DNA of 64,000 bases, from positions 153,024-217,023 of the forward strand of contig JAHBXD010000005.1 of the NCBI GenBank assembly GCA_019636695.1, given 5' to 3'. The stretch is from Phycisphaeraceae bacterium (GTDB lineage: Bacteria > Planctomycetota > Phycisphaerae > Phycisphaerales > UBA1924). Positions 44,403 to 53,147 of the stretch are shown piece by piece (position 1 is the first letter of the stretch; each line of letters starts with the position of its first letter). The notes under the pieces were generated by a model. That model did no database searches. It saw nothing but the letters and a program-made list of their open reading frames with translations, and was not told the origin of the DNA. The position numbers and the translations under genes are program-made.

Positions 44403-45710
44403 ATGAACCTGATTCGCTTCATTCGACCGTTGGTTGTCGGGCTCACGCTCGCCGTTGTCGGGCTAGTGGCCGTTCCCACGGCCCTGGCGATCGACAAGAT
44501 CTACCTGAAGGACGGCACGGTGCTTCAAGGGAAGATCACGGAAGAGCTTGAGGGGTATTACTGGTTCAAATACGAAATTGCCGGGGTGGAGCACGAACGC
44601 GTGATCGGCCCGGATGAGATTGCTCGGGTCGAGCGCGATGCACGCGGGCCGGCGAACGAAGCTGCGCCCGCCAAGGCCGAGGCTGCGCGTCCTGCAGCCG
44701 CGACCGGCACATCTCGTCCGCGCACGACGACCGGGCCGAGGGCCGTGGTGCTGACCTTGGGAGACCGGGTCGACAACAAGGACATGGTCGGGATGTACAT
44801 GACGGCCGATTCGATCCGGCGCGTCATTCCCATGCTTGAAGAGGATATCGGGAGCGACGGTTCGGGCATTCTGGTGCTACGCATCAACTCGGGCGGCGGC
44901 GCGCTGCTTGAAGTGCAGAAACTTTCTGACATCATCGAGTTCGAACTCAAGCCGAAGTTCCGAGTGGTCGCCTGGATCGACTGGGCGATTTCGGCGGCGG
45001 CGATGACGAGCCACTGCATCGAAGAAATCTACTTCACGACGCGCGGGAACTATGGCGCATGCACGGCTTGGTTCGGCGCGCTGCAGGGTGTGCAGGGTCG
45101 TGAACTGGAAGAGATCCTTTACATGATGGAGAAGATCTCTGCCCGCGGGGGATATGACCCGAAGATCATGCGGGCGATGCAGATCACGACGCCTCTGAGT
45201 TGTTCAATCGACGAAAACGGTAACGTGACCTGGTATGAGTCGGAAGAAGGTGAGTTTCTTGTCAATGAAACTGATCGGGTGCTGACGCTGACCAGCGATG
45301 TTGCTGAGCGATTCGGCTTCTCGAAGGGAACTGCAGACACGATTGAGCAGTTGGCGCGGGCGATGCGGGTTCCCGAGGTTACGTGGGTCGGCGAGTGGGT
45401 TTCAGGGGTTGACTTCCCCGTGAGCCGGGCCGAGGTCGAGATGCGCCGGTTCCGTGATCGAACCAAGGAGGACGGCGAGCGGTTCAATGAGTATGCCAAT
45501 CGCTATACCTCCGCTATCGCGGTCGCGCAGTCAACTCCGCGCGAAGAACGCGGGCGGTTTGTCAATCGCGCCCGCGAAGCGCTGGGCCTGATGGTTCGCA
45601 TGGTGCGCAACAACCCCAATTTCGCACTGTTCAACTTCGGCATGCTTCCGAAGCAGTTCGACGAGTGGGTGCAGGAACAGGAGCGCCTGCTGCGTGACCT
45701 GATGCGATAA
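44403..45710 (+). CDS. Secreted NfeD/SppA-like ClpP-fold protein
   Basis: 435 residues; the stop of the previous gene lies 34 bp upstream, so the pair is an operon. Signal peptide to about residue 29. Residues 30-78 repeat the small domain of the neighbour (KIYLKDGTVLQGKITEELEG, VIGPDEIARVE). The ClpP-like domain has SGILVLRINSGGGALLEVQK and WAISAAAMTSHCIEEIYFTT, in which Ser197 is placed like the catalytic Ser of NfeD/SppA. A Lys candidate is at about 244 (MMEKISARGG), unproven. No membrane segment other than the signal. A strong terminator follows at 45734. Confidence 0.65.
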   Translation: MNLIRFIRPLVVGLTLAVVGLVAVPTALAIDKIYLKDGTVLQGKITEELEGYYWFKYEIAGVEHERVIGPDEIARVERDARGPANEAAPAKAEAARPAAATGTSRPRTTTGPRAVVLTLGDRVDNKDMVGMYMTADSIRRVIPMLEEDIGSDGSGILVLRINSGGGALLEVQKLSDIIEFELKPKFRVVAWIDWAISAAAMTSHCIEEIYFTTRGNYGACTAWFGALQGVQGRELEEILYMMEKISARGGYDPKIMRAMQITTPLSCSIDENGNVTWYESEEGEFLVNETDRVLTLTSDVAERFGFSKGTADTIEQLARAMRVPEVTWVGEWVSGVDFPVSRAEVEMRRFRDRTKEDGERFNEYANRYTSAIAVAQSTPREERGRFVNRAREALGLMVRMVRNNPNFALFNFGMLPKQFDEWVQEQERLLRDLMR

Positions 45711-45733
45711 GCCGCAAAAAACATGTCGACAAG

Positions 45734-45765
45734 ACGCCCCGAATAATTCGGGGCGTTTTTTATTT
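45734..45765 (+). terminator. Rho-independent terminator after the ClpP-fold pair
   Basis: ACGCCCCGAA and TTCGGGGCGT pair over 10 bp with a 3-nt loop, followed by TTTTTTATTT. It begins 24 bp after the stop at 45710. This is the clearest intrinsic terminator in the window. Confidence 0.9.
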
Positions 45766-45911
45766 GTCGCTTCATCTGATGCTGCGCACAACGTGCACAT
45801 TGCTCGCGGCTGAATCGCCAGCGTCAACCGCGAAGTGTGAAACCCGAAGCCGCAAACCTGCCTGCCAAACGGGCACGGAGGAGAACCCAATAAAGGCACG
45901 ACCGCTCGGGA

Positions 45912-47300
45912 TCACCCGACTTCGCGGAGTGTACGGGCATCGACGAGAATCGCCACGACCCCGGAAACCGCCAACAGGGCCGCCGTGCAAAAGAACGCGG
46001 CATGAAGCCCGCCTATCCCGATGATGCCTTGCACCAGCGGCGGCCCAACGGCGGCGATTGACCATGCACCGCCCATCATCAGGCTCGATGCAAGGCTCGA
46101 CCGATGGGGCAGCAGCCGCTGGGCGAGCGCGATCGTTGTCGGCACCATGCCTGCGAACCCGACCCCGGCAAGAAACGCCAAGGCGCCCGCGAGCAGAATC
46201 AAGACCGCACGCGAGCCTTGCGGGTCGAGCTGGTCGGTCAGGTATGGGAATGCCGCAATCGCCATCGCACCGATCCAGGGTGTCAGCGAGAGCGGACGTT
46301 TCTCATTCCCGGGTCGGATGATCCATGCGAGCAGCAGGCCGCCGCAGGCCATGCCGACCTGCATGCCGGACTGCACAGGGCCGTTGGTTGCGGCAGCATC
46401 GAGGCGCATGGCGGGTGTGAGTTCGGCGGCGGCTGTCGATCGTAAGACCGCCTGCTCGGACCACCGGATGAGCAGTTGCACGAGCATCATGTTGGTGGTG
46501 TAGCGCATGGCCGAAACGATGTAGAGCAACCAGATGCACTTCCATCTGGCTGCTTTCTGGGCAGGGGAGAGCCGGACGTGCTCGGCCCTTGCGTGGGATG
46601 AGACTGAAGAACCCCTCTGCATGGCCAGCACCAGCAGCAGGACGGCCATGAACCCAGGCACGGCAAGCCAGGCAAGGGATTCAAGCCCCCAGGCTCGCGC
46701 CCAGCGCGGAATCCAGATCATGCCCGCGGTGGCGCCGATCATGCCCGCAACGAAGAAGACCGACACTCCCGCCGACCGACGGCGACCCGCCAGATGCCCC
46801 ACTGCCGCCGCGGCGGGAGGATGGAAAGCGCCTATTCCGGCGGTGCCGATTGCCTGAATGAGCATCAATTGGCTGAAGGTCTGGACGTGCCCAACGAGCG
46901 AGACGCAGATGACCGCGGCGAGAAAACCGACCGCGGCGACGAGCCGGGCGTGGTTCCGGTCGCTGATGAGCGCGACCAGGGGCTGGACAAGACCGGAGCA
47001 AAGCCCCCCGGCGGCGACGAGCATCGCCCCCTGGGCCGGAGACATGCTCAGGCGACCTTCGAGGACGCTGAGCAGCGGAACGATAATCGCTGAGAAAAAG
47101 TCGACGACGGCATGGACCGAGATGATGACGCTCAATCGGGCCAAGTGAGGGCGCGAGGGCTGCATCGCAGCAGGAATCGCGTGAAGCTCGTTCGGCACTT
47201 GTGACTCGCCGAGACGCTCCTCGCCATGCTGCGATTCCGTGTGATGAGGCGCTGCAAGCGTCGAGGTTTCGGCATCGAGCCGAGGAGAAGAACTCGCCAC
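45912..47300 (-). CDS. MFS transporter
   Basis: 462 residues. About twelve transmembrane helices, for example IISVHAVVDFFSAIIVPLLS, GAMLVAAGGLCSGLVQPLVA, VFFVAGMIGATAGMIWIP and VLILLAGALAFLAGVGFAGM. SDRNHARLVAAVGFL fits the loop 2-3 MFS motif, and GAFHPPAAAAVG resembles the Fsr (fosmidomycin-resistance) group. The N-terminus of about 45 residues is soluble; an internal ATG (MQPSRPH) is an alternative start. The substrate cannot be inferred. Confidence 0.85.
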   Translation of the reverse strand: MASSSPRLDAETSTLAAPHHTESQHGEERLGESQVPNELHAIPAAMQPSRPHLARLSVIISVHAVVDFFSAIIVPLLSVLEGRLSMSPAQGAMLVAAGGLCSGLVQPLVALISDRNHARLVAAVGFLAAVICVSLVGHVQTFSQLMLIQAIGTAGIGAFHPPAAAAVGHLAGRRRSAGVSVFFVAGMIGATAGMIWIPRWARAWGLESLAWLAVPGFMAVLLLVLAMQRGSSVSSHARAEHVRLSPAQKAARWKCIWLLYIVSAMRYTTNMMLVQLLIRWSEQAVLRSTAAAELTPAMRLDAAATNGPVQSGMQVGMACGGLLLAWIIRPGNEKRPLSLTPWIGAMAIAAFPYLTDQLDPQGSRAVLILLAGALAFLAGVGFAGMVPTTIALAQRLLPHRSSLASSLMMGGAWSIAAVGPPLVQGIIGIGGLHAAFFCTAALLAVSGVVAILVDARTLREVG

Positions 47301-47374
47301 GATCGAACGCTCCCGAGTCAGGCAAACCGGTCCATACGGATTCGTTCAGAGTGAAAGATCGGATTGTGGTCGCG

Positions 47375-48988
47375 TCAGGCGTCGTCTTCAAAATACGCCT
47401 CGGGATCGTCGGGCATCGCCCGAAGGAGCTCTTCGTCGGTCATGCCCTCCGGAAGTTCGTGCGACAGGAATTCAGCGGGATGGTCATGAGGGTTCCACAC
47501 CTTGCGTGAGGCCGCCCCGCCCGATGCGACAGGCTCGTGTTCGGCGGGATCAGTCGCCTTGCGCGCACGGATGATGAGGCGAATAGGCACCTCGGGAAAC
47601 GGAAGATTCTCGCGGAAGCGATTGAGCAGGAATCGCTGATATCCGACCGTAAAAAGCTCGGGTTTGTTGACGACGAGAGCGATTGTCGGCGGGTTGGTCG
47701 CAACCTGGGCGACGTAGTAGACCTTGGCCTGGCTGCCGAGTTTGTTGGTGGGACCGCGCTCGGTCAACAGATCGCGAACGAGACGGTTGATCTTGCCCGT
47801 GTTTTCACGATGAGACGCCTGACGATGCACTTCGAAGGCCATGTCGACCATGGCGTTCAGGTTGCTGCGCTCGTGTGCGGAGACGAAGACGATCGGCGCC
47901 CAGGAAACGCCCTTGAGTTCCTTGGTGATGTAGTCGGCATAGTCATCCGGGGTCACCGGGCGGCCTTTGCGGTTGAGCTGGTCTTCGGCCAGATCCCACT
48001 TGTTGACGACGATGACGCAGGGCTTGTAGTGATTGACGATCAACTGGGCGAGTTGCTCATCGACCTGGGAAATTTTCTCGGTTGCATCGATGACCAACAA
48101 CGCAACATCGGCACGATCGAGCGCGCGGCGTGCACGATCAAAGGCGTAATGCTCGATCATGTCCTGGAAGCTGCGCCGACGCCGCAGGCCGGCGGTGTCG
48201 ATGGCGACGATGCTGCGGCCGTCGAAATCGAGCCGGACATCGACGGCATCGCGCGTCGTTCCGGGGATTTCGCTGACGATGACGCGATCTTCGCCGGCCA
48301 ACGCGTTGACGATCGAACTTTTGCCCGCGTTGCGCTTGCCCATGATGGCGATGCGCAGATCGGCCGAAGCGACGCGCTGGTCTTCTTCATCGGAAACATC
48401 CGGAAGCATCGCATACAGGCGATCGAGCATCTCGCGCCTCATGTAGTTGCTCGTTGATGAGCACATGAGCGGCTCGCCGAAGCCGAGGGCCGAAAGCTCG
48501 AAGGCGTGCGACTCCCACCGTGGGCCATCGACCTTGGTCGCGACAACCTGAATCGGCGCGAGTTCACCGAGTTTGCCGCGACCGCGATGGCCGAGCCTCT
48601 GTTCACGCAGCATCGTGGCGATCATCTCATCCTGAGGAGTGACCCCCGCCTGGGCATCCACGCAGAAGAGGATCAGGTCGGCACTCGAGACGGCATGAGC
48701 GATCTGCTTTTCAATCTGAGGGGTGAGGCGAGTCAGGTCATTGCCGATTTCGTCGAACCGCCCACCCTCGGCCGTGTAAATGCCGTAGCCCCCGGTATCG
48801 ATGAACTCGACAGGTTTCACCGGCATCCCCTGTTCCGGGGGGTCGATGTCGGCGATGATACTGACTCGATCGCGGGTAACCCCGGGTGTGGGATCGACGA
48901 TCGAAACCTTGTCGCGCGCGATCATGTTCAGCAAAGAGCTTTTGCCGACATTCGGACGACCAACAATGACGACACGCGGCATGGCCAT
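47375..48988 (-). CDS. der: Ribosome biogenesis GTPase Der (EngA)
   Basis: 537 residues. Two GTPase domains: VVIVGRPNVGKSSLLNMIA with FIDTGGYGI, and IAIMGKRNAGKSSIVNAL with AIDTAGLRR and NKWDLAE. The C-terminal KH-like domain follows from about 390 (INRLVRDLLTERG). The first domain has ATKVD where the G4 motif is normally NKxD, and an insertion (REQRLGHRGRGKL) before it. A charged tail of 45 residues ends in EDDA. Der is essential for 50S assembly. It lies 74 bp from the MFS gene, same strand. Confidence 0.95.
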   Translation of the reverse strand: MAMPRVVIVGRPNVGKSSLLNMIARDKVSIVDPTPGVTRDRVSIIADIDPPEQGMPVKPVEFIDTGGYGIYTAEGGRFDEIGNDLTRLTPQIEKQIAHAVSSADLILFCVDAQAGVTPQDEMIATMLREQRLGHRGRGKLGELAPIQVVATKVDGPRWESHAFELSALGFGEPLMCSSTSNYMRREMLDRLYAMLPDVSDEEDQRVASADLRIAIMGKRNAGKSSIVNALAGEDRVIVSEIPGTTRDAVDVRLDFDGRSIVAIDTAGLRRRRSFQDMIEHYAFDRARRALDRADVALLVIDATEKISQVDEQLAQLIVNHYKPCVIVVNKWDLAEDQLNRKGRPVTPDDYADYITKELKGVSWAPIVFVSAHERSNLNAMVDMAFEVHRQASHRENTGKINRLVRDLLTERGPTNKLGSQAKVYYVAQVATNPPTIALVVNKPELFTVGYQRFLLNRFRENLPFPEVPIRLIIRARKATDPAEHEPVASGGAASRKVWNPHDHPAEFLSHELPEGMTDEELLRAMPDDPEAYFEDDA

Positions 48989-49046
48989 TGGGCAATCCTA
49001 GGTGGCCGGAACGCGGCGACCTGATTGCGGGGGGGCAATGAGGCGG

Positions 49047-49892
49047 TTACCGGGCCAGGTCGCGACCGCGGACGCCGTCAGGAGTGGTGGCGTAGGGGGT
49101 GCGCTCGAACTGGGCGTAGGTCAATCCCCCAGGCCATTCGGTGGGGATAGGGGAAGCGGCATTGCGGATCGGCGGTCGCTCAACATGACCATCGGCCATG
49201 GCGACGCCGGCTCGGGCGTTCGGCGGCAATTCAGGATCACCAAGGTACTTGCCGGAACTGTGCGCATCGGAAAGTTCAAAAAAGGCTGCTTTGGATGCGG
49301 GGAAGAGCACATCGCCTTCGCGGATCAATTTCCGATGCTCACGCGGAATGATGCGCGGTGATGGGCCATCTAATTTCCACATCGATGCGTCTGAGACGAA
49401 CCCTGCGGAATACCTGTAGCTTGCCAGCGGGCCGATATGCGGATTCTCGATGAACGCTTCCTCCGGCGTCCAACGCCAGATCACGGGGCAGGACATTCCC
49501 TGCTCCTCATCACGATTGGGCAGGTGAATGATACCCTGATTTTGAAGAACGCCCATCCAGAGCGGAACCTGCGAAAGCGTGTGATAGACGATATATTCCG
49601 TGCCCATGCTGAAGATCGCATAGTCTACGCCCGGCCCGAGCGCATTCGGCCAGACATCCCGGGCGGATGTTGAATAGATGGAAGCGATCTGGATGATAGT
49701 GCGAAGACGCGTGTCGCAGATCGTGCGCTCGGCTTCGCCGCGAACGCCCCGCAGCGCGGGCAGGGTGATGGAAATGATGACCGCAACGATCGCGATGACC
49801 ACGAGCAGTTCGATCAGTGTGAACGCCGGAGCCAAGGAGGCACCGGGCTTCTTCGCCTTGCATTTGGTTGGGTGAAACGTTTCCGGGTGCAT
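49047..49892 (-). CDS. Prepilin-type N-terminal cleavage/methylation protein
   Basis: 281 residues. After a basic leader (KCKAKKPGASLAPA) comes FTLIELLVVIAIVAVIISIT, the prepilin peptidase site and N-methylation signal, then a soluble domain ending in VAMADGHVERPPIRN, the H/DG-type C-terminus of the planctomycete pseudopilin family. It is likely a type II-secretion-like pseudopilin, exported and anchored by its N-terminal helix. Three more secreted or anchored proteins follow upstream on the same strand (49906-51712), so they may act together. Confidence 0.85.
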   Translation of the reverse strand: MHPETFHPTKCKAKKPGASLAPAFTLIELLVVIAIVAVIISITLPALRGVRGEAERTICDTRLRTIIQIASIYSTSARDVWPNALGPGVDYAIFSMGTEYIVYHTLSQVPLWMGVLQNQGIIHLPNRDEEQGMSCPVIWRWTPEEAFIENPHIGPLASYRYSAGFVSDASMWKLDGPSPRIIPREHRKLIREGDVLFPASKAAFFELSDAHSSGKYLGDPELPPNARAGVAMADGHVERPPIRNAASPIPTEWPGGLTYAQFERTPYATTPDGVRGRDLAR

Positions 49893-49905
49893 GGAGCTCG
49901 CTCGA

Positions 49906-50778
49906 TCAATAGTAGATTCCCGACTCCCATCCTCGCCTGCCCATCAGGTACAAGGACCACCCATTGATGGCGTTGTCCCAGTACCAGATGCTCATCCAGA
50001 TCATGACCTTCCCGCCGTCACTCCGGAGGAGCATGTTCGCTTCCATGATGTCCGTCGCGCCTTGCTGGGCCAGCACCTGCGGCAACTGTCGCTTCGGCTG
50101 TCTCAGACATTGCGCCGGTCCACCCGGACCCTGTACCCAGAATTGCTGGATTTCCTTCGGCGTGTTGTCCCACAAACGTGGACGAAGTTCCTCCTCGGTG
50201 CGGATGCGGGCGGTGCGGACGTATACGTTCTCAGGCTCGAGTCGCGCTTGAACGGGCAGGGCATGCCAGTGTTTTCGATAATGCTCGATCATCCACCGCG
50301 CCCGCCGCTCGGGATCGGCGAAGAGTTCCTGGTCCCCGGTGCCGTGGTAGCCCCACTGGTACTCGACCTCGTGGAACCCGCGGTCGCCCTTCCCTGTCCA
50401 GCGCGTCGTCGGGTCGGCCTTGATCAGTTCGAGGTAGGCGTCGACCGTCGGTGATGCACGAGCTTCCAACTGCGCAGCCAAGATCGTGACGAGGGCATCC
50501 ACCTTGTGCGATGGAATTTTCTCGAAGTCGCCGAACATCGCCCCCCGAATCCTGGTTCGAAGTTCCGGCGTGGATAGTGTTTCGAGAGCCACGAACTCTC
50601 CATTCGCCCACGCTTCTTCAACCCAGGCTATCGGCCTTGTGTCCGGCACACCCACCGCGCTCAGCACCGCCGCAGGCTGCGGCGGCCGAGCGCGAATGAC
50701 GATGACCGCCGCGACGGCAATGACGAGACAACATCCGGCGCTGAGCACCACTCGTGACTTCACGCTCGAAATCTTCAC
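49906..50778 (-). CDS. Hypothetical membrane-anchored protein
   Basis: About 290 residues from a GTG at 50778, chosen because AGGAA lies 7 nt upstream and because an ATG at 50826 would overlap the neighbour. An N-terminal helix (VLSAGCCLVIAVAAVIVI) anchors it. The soluble part contains STPELRTRIRGAMFGDFEKI, a repeat-like VDAYLELIKADPTTRW and YHGTGDQELFADPERRARWM. No family recognised. It ends 13 bp before the prepilin-like gene, so the two are co-transcribed. Confidence 0.55.
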   Translation of the reverse strand: MKISSVKSRVVLSAGCCLVIAVAAVIVIRARPPQPAAVLSAVGVPDTRPIAWVEEAWANGEFVALETLSTPELRTRIRGAMFGDFEKIPSHKVDALVTILAAQLEARASPTVDAYLELIKADPTTRWTGKGDRGFHEVEYQWGYHGTGDQELFADPERRARWMIEHYRKHWHALPVQARLEPENVYVRTARIRTEEELRPRLWDNTPKEIQQFWVQGPGGPAQCLRQPKRQLPQVLAQQGATDIMEANMLLRSDGGKVMIWMSIWYWDNAINGWSLYLMGRRGWESGIYY

Positions 50779-50806
50779 CGTGTTGTTCCTGTTCCTTGAA
50801 TACGTG

Positions 50807-51052
50807 TTATGGAATCGGATCGCCATTGCAGGGATGGCACCACTGGTAGCAAGCCGGTAACCCGCCGGGCGGCTTCCAGCACATGCACGGCCCCATGGAG
50901 CATTCCATGCCTTGGCAATTGCCACCGTGGGGGCACCGCCTGCTCGCCGCCTCCGTGTCTTCGATGTCCTGGCCTTGGGCCATAAACACGCTACCCGCCG
51001 CCATCGCAACAACCACTGCCAGGGATGCCATCCATTTTCCACACTTTTTCAC
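50807..51052 (-). CDS. Small secreted Cys-rich protein
   Basis: About 81 residues from a GTG at 51052 (AAGGAGG 6-7 nt upstream; the GTG at 51055 is an alternative). A signal peptide (WMASLAVVVAMAAGSVFMAQ) is followed by a compact region with eight Cys (RRCPHGGNC, ECSMGPCMC, ACYQWCHPC). The spacing suggests four disulfides or metal binding. Function is unknown. It precedes the membrane-anchored protein by 28 bp and is part of the cassette. Confidence 0.6.
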   Translation of the reverse strand: MKKCGKWMASLAVVVAMAAGSVFMAQGQDIEDTEAASRRCPHGGNCQGMECSMGPCMCWKPPGGLPACYQWCHPCNGDPIP

Positions 51053-51088
51053 CACCGACCTCCTTCCATATTCGAGCGAAACGCTCGC

Positions 51089-51712
51089 TCAGTTCCCGAG
51101 AACCAACGGTCCGGACCACCCGGTCGCCCGGCTTGCTTCAACGTCCTCCGCGTCTTCCCCGAACCGGATGACCACCTCGCTCGCCTCCGGGGGAAGCCAA
51201 AGCCGCGTCCCGTGGCGTTCTGCGGCCAAGGCGCCTGCATTCGCAGCCTCGGAATATGCCTCGACTCTGAGGGCGTGCGCGGCGTAATCGGGAGCGAGTT
51301 CCAACGCAAAGCGACCGCTCTGCTCGCTGACATTCGCCTGGCTTGGCCAACCCTCAAATGGGCGCACGACGCTTCCCGTGACGACCAGCAGGAACGAGTT
51401 TCCTGCGGCGTCCGCAAACAAGACGTTCGATTCGATCACAGTCTGAAATGAACCCGGCTTGACGGCGAGGGAGACGTGGAGCAGCCCGGGCGATTGCGCA
51501 AAGCCCTCCACTTCGACGCAGCCGCAGGAAGTCATAGGCTCACCACCCACCCGACCGAGCCAAGGGGGCAGCGGCACGGAAAAATCCAAGGCGTGTCGAG
51601 TGCCCAGCGTCACGTTGCCGATGCCCAGATGCTCGCGATGATGCTGTGGAGCAGAATTGTGGCTTCCCCCCGGGAAGTCATGCCGACAGGCTGGAAGACC
51701 GAACATGATCAC
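51089..51712 (-). CDS. DUF1573-like protein
   Basis: 207 residues from the ATG at 51712. HRE-LGIGNVTLGTRHALDFSVPLP and GGEPMTSCGCVEVEG (SCGC at about 62-65), then FLLVVTGSVV, resemble the DUF1573 fold of planctomycetes and Bacteroidetes, with a beta sandwich around the SCGC motif. A clear signal peptide is not seen at this start. The downstream part (AEASRATGWSGPLVLGN) is unique. A promoter (51806-51834) lies about 100 bp upstream, so it is probably the first gene of the four-gene cassette. Confidence 0.55.
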   Translation of the reverse strand: MIMFGLPACRHDFPGGSHNSAPQHHREHLGIGNVTLGTRHALDFSVPLPPWLGRVGGEPMTSCGCVEVEGFAQSPGLLHVSLAVKPGSFQTVIESNVLFADAAGNSFLLVVTGSVVRPFEGWPSQANVSEQSGRFALELAPDYAAHALRVEAYSEAANAGALAAERHGTRLWLPPEASEVVIRFGEDAEDVEASRATGWSGPLVLGN

Positions 51713-52056
51713 GAGCAGCCCAAGAACGTGGACTACTGGCGTCCGGATGGCCGGATTGCCGGATTGCCGGATTGTCGTTCGAATGCCTCGTCCGCATCGT
51801 GCGCCACACTAACGCAGACTGACCGGCCTGTCAATCGCGATAGTCCTCAAATATGCATTTTATTTGATGAATGTGTGCTCAGAGCATACCGCATACTATT
51901 GTGCATTATTGCCAGCCCCCCCCAAACAGGGGATGCGGCTCCTTCAGAGAGCATCTCCGCGGAACATCCAATTTGGCTAACGGGAGGTTCTTCCATGCAT
52001 GAGCAAGGTCTTCCAGCCGGGGCCGGCAGGTCGCCGCGGCGATACCCTGCCCTGCC
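51713..52056. other. Intergenic spacer, 344 bp
   Basis: Divergent promoter region between the secreted cassette and miaA. It holds three tandem copies of GCCGGATT (51750-51773), the candidate promoter at 51806-51834, an AT-rich patch (51841-51905) and an inverted repeat TGTGCTC/GAGCATA (one mismatch). No gene is supported. Confidence 0.5.
51806..51834 (-). promoter_or_regulatory. Candidate sigma70 promoter of the secreted cassette
   Basis: On the minus strand a perfect TTGACA (51829-51834) is 17 bp from TAGTGT (51806-51811). It would start a transcript about 90 bp before the DUF1573-like gene. Confidence 0.45.
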
Positions 52057-52986
52057 ATGCAGCGCTTTCCCGTGATTATCGGCCCCACGGCGGGCGGCAA
52101 AACGGCACTCGCCGTCGAAGTTGCCCACCAGTTTGCGGCACGTGCGTGCGGGATGGGCGAAGTCGTGAGTGCCGACTCGATGTTGCTGTTTCGAGGGCTT
52201 GATATCGGCTCTGCCAAACCTACGGCATCCGAGCGTCGAGGGGTACCCCACCACCTGATCGATGTGCTGGAGCCTACGGAGCGATTCAGCGTGCACCAGT
52301 GGCTTGCCGCGGCCGAGCAGGTGATCGATGCGATCCAGACTCGCGGACATGTACCCGTGGTTGTCGGGGGGACGCATCTGTACGTGAAAGCCCTGCTTGA
52401 AGGCCTGTTTGAAGGCCCCGGAGCCGACGACGCCGTACGACAGGAACTGCTGGCGATGGAACCCATCGCCAGGCGCAGCCTGCTTGAGCGGGTTGATCCG
52501 GCTGCGGCGAGCCGGATTCATCCGAACGATGAACGCCGTACGGTGCGTGCCTTGGAGGTGTGGCGACTGACCGGGAAGCCGATCAGCACGTTGCAACAGC
52601 AGTGGGATCGAGGCACAAGAAGTGACTGCGTTCTTGTAGGGCTTGAGTGGCCGGTTGATGCCATCAACCAACGAATCAATGCCCGCGTTCGAGCGATGGT
52701 CGAGCAGGGGCTCGTGGATGAAGCGAAGGCGCTCTGGGCCTCCGGTCGCCTTGGACCTCTCGCTGCGGAGGGCTTGGGCTATAAACAGCTTGTTGAGCAT
52801 TTTGAGGGACGATGCTCGCTTGAGGAAGCGGTCGAGGCGATCAAGATCGAGACCCGGCGATTTGCCAAGAACCAACGGACCTGGCTGAAACGGCTCCGGA
52901 TGACGCCGGGGTCGATCTGGGTGCAAATGCCCAGCACGAGTACCGTCGAAGCCGCGCAAGTCGTTGTGGATGCATGTCTTAGATGA
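52057..52986 (+). CDS. miaA: tRNA dimethylallyltransferase
   Basis: 309 residues. FPVIIGPTAGGKTALAVEVA is the P-loop, VSADSMLLFRGLDIGSAKPT binds the tRNA and dimethylallyl diphosphate, HHLIDVLEPTERFSVHQW and PVVVGGTHLYVKALLEGL continue the family. It transfers dimethylallyl to A37 of tRNAs that read UNN codons. No good ribosome site precedes the ATG at 52057. The gene lies just upstream of topA. Confidence 0.95.
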   Translation: MQRFPVIIGPTAGGKTALAVEVAHQFAARACGMGEVVSADSMLLFRGLDIGSAKPTASERRGVPHHLIDVLEPTERFSVHQWLAAAEQVIDAIQTRGHVPVVVGGTHLYVKALLEGLFEGPGADDAVRQELLAMEPIARRSLLERVDPAAASRIHPNDERRTVRALEVWRLTGKPISTLQQQWDRGTRSDCVLVGLEWPVDAINQRINARVRAMVEQGLVDEAKALWASGRLGPLAAEGLGYKQLVEHFEGRCSLEEAVEAIKIETRRFAKNQRTWLKRLRMTPGSIWVQMPSTSTVEAAQVVVDACLR

Positions 52987-52988
52987 AT

Positions 52989-53018
52989 TTGAGCACGACG
53001 AGCAGTTTTTCCTATCAT
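52989..53018 (+). promoter_or_regulatory. Candidate promoter of topA
   Basis: TTGAGC (52989-52994) is 18 bp from TATCAT (53013-53018, 5 of 6). It begins just after the miaA stop and gives a leader of about 120 nt to the topA start. Confidence 0.45.
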
Positions 53019-53147
53019 TATGCGAACATGAAGAGGAGTTCGTGCGTGCGCCTTGACTGGAGGGTCTCGGGCGGCATTTCCTAGCCCAGCGGCTCATCGG
53101 CGGCCGATCCTCATACACTGCGAACATCGCTTATGTAGGCAGGCTCC

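Noticed and set aside
51750..51774. Three tandem GCCGGATT units as a regulatory repeat or CRISPR-like array
   Set aside because: Only three short perfect units without spacers; likely slippage. No CRISPR array is present anywhere in the window.
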